Source of the DNA: an uncultured Clostridia bacterium
GTDB taxonomy: Bacteria; Bacillota; Clostridia; Oscillospirales; CAG-272
DNA length: 8,867 nucleotides
Assembly (NCBI GenBank): GCA_904502015.1
Contig: CAJGEA010000072.1
Span: 1-8,867 of the forward strand
Reading direction: 5' to 3'
Position numbers and translations under genes: made by a program. The notes under the pieces were generated by a model that was not told the origin of the DNA, searched no databases, and saw only the letters and a list, made by a program, of their open reading frames with translations. Positions within the stretch are counted from its first letter, which is position 1; every line of letters starts with the position of its first letter. Shown here one piece after another: positions 5,723 through 8,867 of this stretch.

Positions 5723-7036
5723 GTGAAGGATCGCCTATTTGATATCTGGTTTTCTCTGCGGTGCGGTATCGCCAACCGCGAGTTCCGCCCCGTGCTGGAA
5801 CGGTACGAATCCACCTACGATCTGTTCGAGGCCGAGGCGAGCGAGCTGGCCTCCCTTCCGTGCTCCGAGAATCTGCGCCGCGCGCTTGCCGATAAGTCGG
5901 TGGAGGAGAGCTACCGCATTCTCCACTACTGCGAGCAAAACGGCGTGGGTCTGATCTTCTGGCAGGACGAGGCCTACCCCGATGCCCTCCGAACCCTGTC
6001 CGATCCGCCCGTTCTTCTGTACGTCAAGGGCAAGCTGCCCGATATGAACAACCGCCTCTCCGTCAGTGTGGTCGGCACGCGGAAAATGAGCGAATACGGC
6101 AAGCGCATGGCGTATAAAATAGGCTATGAGCTGGGCACGGCGCGCGCCGTCGTGGTGTCGGGTATGGCACTCGGCAACGACAGCGTCGCCGCCGCAGGCA
6201 CCATCGCCGCAGGCGGACAAACCGTGGCGGTGCTGGGCTGTGGCATTGATCTCGTCTATCCCCCCGAGCATACCCGCCTGTGCCGCGAGATCGAGGGGCA
6301 CGGCGCGGTGATCACCGAATTTCCTCCGTCCACACCGCCCGAGGGACGCAATTTCCCGATTCGTAACCGCATTATCAGCGGTCTGGGGCAAGCCGCTCTC
6401 ATTATTGAGGCTGACAAACGTTCGGGTGCTCTTATCACCGCCAAGACCGCTTTATCTCAAGGACGTGACCTGTATGCCGTTCCCGGCAACGTGGGAGACG
6501 ACAATACCGCAGGCACGAACGAGCTGATCCGCGATGGCGCGGTGGTGGCACTCCGCGCACGCGATCTTCTGGAAAATTATACCCATCTGTACGGCACTGA
6601 ACTGGATATGGCACGCCTGCTTCAAGCTGAACGAAACCCTATCGACCCCGATGACACGCTGGAACGGCTGGGTGTTTGCAGTCGCCGCTATACGCCGAAG
6701 GGTCGGGAACGGGATAAGGCAGAAGTGCCGGCTCAGGCATCCATCCGCCGTGCGCCTACACCGTCCGCACCGCCGATCGAAGAACGGCAGGAGCGTGTTA
6801 CAGCCAGTCCGCCGCCCTCAAATCCCCACGTGGGAGACGCATCCGAGCGCGTGGTGGCGTCCCTTACTGAAACCCAGCGCGGCATATTTACCGCCCTGCC
6901 GCTGGATCGCGCCGTCCCCGTGGACTACCTCGTCCGTGAGGGTTTTTCCATGACCGACATCATGGCGTCCATGACCATCCTTGAGATCAAGGGTCTGGTC
7001 GTGTCCCTGCCAGGCGGTCTTTACGCAAGAAAATAA
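5723..7036 (+). CDS. dprA: DNA-processing protein DprA/Smf, 437 aa
   Basis: DprA binds incoming single-stranded DNA during transformation and loads RecA. It is also widespread in bacteria not known to be competent. An N-terminal SAM-like region (1-75) precedes the Rossmann-type core (about 80-285), with SVVGTRKMSEYG (115-126), VSGMALGNDSVA (145-156), AVLGCGIDLVYPPEH (169-183), FPIRNRIISGL (211-221), RSGALITAKTALSQGR (233-248) and a closing GTNELIRDGA (264-273). A Pro/Ala/Arg-rich disordered linker (about 325-375) leads to a C-terminal winged-helix domain (about 380-437). GTG at 5723 is the start: a near-perfect AAGGAGGTG ends 8 nt upstream. The usual GIDxxAH motif reads GNDSVAA here, lacking the His. 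It begins 40 nt after the methyltransferase gene and is followed by topA, a common order in Bacillota. Confidence 0.95.
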   Translation: MKDRLFDIWFSLRCGIANREFRPVLERYESTYDLFEAEASELASLPCSENLRRALADKSVEESYRILHYCEQNGVGLIFWQDEAYPDALRTLSDPPVLLYVKGKLPDMNNRLSVSVVGTRKMSEYGKRMAYKIGYELGTARAVVVSGMALGNDSVAAAGTIAAGGQTVAVLGCGIDLVYPPEHTRLCREIEGHGAVITEFPPSTPPEGRNFPIRNRIISGLGQAALIIEADKRSGALITAKTALSQGRDLYAVPGNVGDDNTAGTNELIRDGAVVALRARDLLENYTHLYGTELDMARLLQAERNPIDPDDTLERLGVCSRRYTPKGRERDKAEVPAQASIRRAPTPSAPPIEERQERVTASPPPSNPHVGDASERVVASLTETQRGIFTALPLDRAVPVDYLVREGFSMTDIMASMTILEIKGLVVSLPGGLYARK

Positions 7037-7046
7037 TCGGAGGAGC

Positions 7047-7068
7047 GCGGTTGCCCCGTGGCAACCGC
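7047..7068 (+). repeat. Perfect 9-bp hairpin between dprA and topA
   Basis: GCGGTTGCC-CCGT-GGCAACCGC lies 10 nt after the dprA stop codon. No T-run follows (CGCTTCCG), so it should not terminate efficiently, and dprA and topA are probably read together. It could protect or punctuate the mRNA. The whole gap is 64 nt and contains no obvious promoter. Confidence 0.5.
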
Positions 7069-7100
7069 CGCTTCCGTCAGAATAGAAAGGAAACCGTTAC

Positions 7101-8867
7101 ATGGCAAAGCAGAATCTTGTCATTGTGGAGTCGCCCTCCAAGGCGAGTACCATCAAGGGCTATCTTGGATCCAACTATAAGGTGATGGCATCGGTCGGAC
7201 ACGTCCGTGACCTGCCCAAGAGCACCATGGGCGTGGATATCGACAACCATTTTGAAGCACATTATATCAACATCCGCGGCAAGGGTGATCTCATCCGCGA
7301 GCTCCGCAAGGAGGCCAAGGCCGCCAATAAAGTATTCCTCGCGACCGACCCTGACCGAGAGGGTGAGGCCATTTCCTGGCACCTTGCCACGGCGCTGGGC
7401 ATTCCCGAGGCGCAGGTGCAGCGCGTGACCTTCAACGAGGTGACCAAGACGGTGGTCAAGGCGGCCATCAAGCAGCCCCGCCCCCTGGATATGAATCTGG
7501 TCAACGCCCAGCAGACCCGCCGTATTCTCGACCGTATCGTGGGCTATAAGCTCTCTCCCTTCCTGTGGAAGACGGTGAGAAGCGGTCTGTCGGCAGGCCG
7601 CGTGCAGTCGGTGGCCACCAAGATCATTGTAGACCGAGAAAACGAGATCCGCGCCTTCGTCCCTGAGGAGTACTGGACGATTGACGCTACCCTACTCGCC
7701 GAGGACGGCAAGCCCTGCGTGGCCCGCTTCTGGGGCGATTACGGCGGCAAGGTGCGCCTTACCGACGAGGCATCCGCCATGAAGGTGGTAAACGCCGTCA
7801 AGGGTCAGTCCTTCGTGGTGTCCTCCATCAAGCGTGCGACGAGAAAGAAGCACCCCGCGCCCCCCTTCACCACCTCCACCATGCAGCAGGAGGCATCCCG
7901 TAAGCTGGGCTTCCAGTCCCAGCGCGTCATGCGCGTGGCGCAGGAGCTCTACGAGGGTGTCAACCTCGGCTCGGAGCTGGGCGGCGTACAGGGTTTGATT
8001 ACCTATATGCGTACCGACTCCCTCCGTGTGTCGGCCGACGCGCAGGCGGCCGCCGAGGCACTCATCCGTGAGAAGTACGGCGACCGTCACTATCCTGAGC
8101 GTCCTCGTGTGTATAAGACCCGATCCAACGCGCAGGATGCCCACGAGGCGATCCGCCCTGTTCGCGTGGAGATCGAGCCCACTATGGTGCGCAAGCAGCT
8201 CTCGGCTGACCAGTATAAGCTCTACAAGCTCATCTGGGAGCGTTTCATTGCCAGCCAGATGGAGTCCGCCGAACTGGCCACCCTCACCGTGGATTTTGAT
8301 TGCAAGGGATATCTGTTCCGCACGAGCGGCTACACCGTGACATTCCCCGGCTACATGGCGGTCTATGAGGAATCCTCGGATGACGGCCGCGCCAAGCCCC
8401 TCGCCGATGAGCCCGAGGAGCAGCGCGATCTGCGTATGCCCGATCTTGACGAGGGTGAGGTACTGAGGTCGGATAGCATTGATCCGAACCGCCACTTCAC
8501 CGAGGCGCCCCCCCGCTACACCGAGGCATCCCTCATCAAGCTGCTGGAGGAGAAGGGAATCGGTCGTCCGAGTACCTTTGCCACCATCATTACCACCATC
8601 ATCTCCCGTAGCTACGTCCAGCGCGAGGGTAAGTCCCTCCTGCCCACCAAGCTCGGCGAGGTGACCAACGATATCATGCTGCGGAACTTCTCCACCATCG
8701 TGGACGAGAAGTTCACCGCCCGCATGGAGGACGATCTGGACGCCATCGAAGGCGGACGGGACACTATGCTGGAGGTGCTGGAACGCTTCTGGGGCAAGTT
8801 TGAGAAACAGCTTTCAGCCGCCGAGTCCACCATCGGTCAGATCAGCGTGGAGATTCCCGCCGAGGTC
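7101..8867 (+). CDS. topA: DNA topoisomerase I (type IA), first 589 residues
   Basis: Relaxes negatively supercoiled DNA by transient single-strand cleavage. The TOPRIM domain starts with VIVESPSKA (E10) and contains TDPDREGEA at 82-90 with D83, D85 and E87 for Mg2+. VRSGLSAGRVQS at 159-170 is a family hallmark. The catalytic tyrosine is Y302 in GLITYMRTDS (298-307). HEAIRP follows further on, and RYTEASLIKLLEEKGIGRPS lies at about 472-491. The frame is open from ATG 7101 to the last base, so the gene runs off the right edge; the C-terminal zinc-finger or tail region usual in this family is not visible. AAAGGA at 7086-7091 is the ribosome binding site. Probably co-transcribed with dprA, 64 nt upstream. 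Confidence 0.97.
   Translation, partial: MAKQNLVIVESPSKASTIKGYLGSNYKVMASVGHVRDLPKSTMGVDIDNHFEAHYINIRGKGDLIRELRKEAKAANKVFLATDPDREGEAISWHLATALGIPEAQVQRVTFNEVTKTVVKAAIKQPRPLDMNLVNAQQTRRILDRIVGYKLSPFLWKTVRSGLSAGRVQSVATKIIVDRENEIRAFVPEEYWTIDATLLAEDGKPCVARFWGDYGGKVRLTDEASAMKVVNAVKGQSFVVSSIKRATRKKHPAPPFTTSTMQQEASRKLGFQSQRVMRVAQELYEGVNLGSELGGVQGLITYMRTDSLRVSADAQAAAEALIREKYGDRHYPERPRVYKTRSNAQDAHEAIRPVRVEIEPTMVRKQLSADQYKLYKLIWERFIASQMESAELATLTVDFDCKGYLFRTSGYTVTFPGYMAVYEESSDDGRAKPLADEPEEQRDLRMPDLDEGEVLRSDSIDPNRHFTEAPPRYTEASLIKLLEEKGIGRPSTFATIITTIISRSYVQREGKSLLPTKLGEVTNDIMLRNFSTIVDEKFTARMEDDLDAIEGGRDTMLEVLERFWGKFEKQLSAAESTIGQISVEIPAEV

Noticed and set aside
7692..8495. A 267-codon minus-strand open frame
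   Set aside because: Antisense to conserved topA codons including the active-site tyrosine; Leu/Gly/His-rich shadow composition.

Overview
The window looks like ordinary chromosome from a Gram-positive, low-redundancy Bacillota genome, most likely class Clostridia and possibly an Oscillospirales-type or related gut lineage. The reasons are the infC-rpmI-rplT order with a long 5' leader, the Clostridia-like L20 and L35 sequences, strong AGGAGG-type ribosome binding sites, the dprA-topA pair, and a cytoplasmic GH78 alpha-L-rhamnosidase. Base composition is clearly GC-rich by eye, apart from AT-rich promoter regions. The exact taxon cannot be read from the window.

Left part (minus strand, 1-3176): the 5' end of a DUF11-type beta-sandwich repeat protein runs off the left edge. 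It has a TTG start and a GC-rich hairpin-bearing leader. Upstream of it, separated by a clear intrinsic terminator, is a complete 839-residue GH78 alpha-L-rhamnosidase gene. That gene has its own extended -10 promoter and an inverted repeat lying at the start of its transcript.

Middle part (plus strand, 3242-4792): a divergent, very strong promoter drives the initiation factor 3 / L35 / L20 operon. Its leader of about 145 nt contains a terminator hairpin directly before the infC ribosome binding site and an upstream segment complementary to the terminator's 3' arm. This is what an L20-type autoregulatory attenuator should look like. infC starts at ATC, the class of rare start codon by which IF3 controls its own synthesis. 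A second structured region lies between infC and rpmI. The operon ends at a strong intrinsic terminator.

Right part (plus strand, 4837-8867): a TrmH/SpoU-family RNA methyltransferase, dprA (DNA uptake and RecA loading) and the first 589 codons of topA (topoisomerase I) follow in close order and are probably co-transcribed. A near-consensus promoter sits inside the methyltransferase gene, in an AT-rich stretch coding for the linker between its domains.

I found no mobile element, CRISPR array, tRNA, rRNA or obviously new gene system. The observations most worth following are regulatory: the infC attenuator and start codon, the infC-rpmI intergenic RNA structure, and the intragenic promoter.
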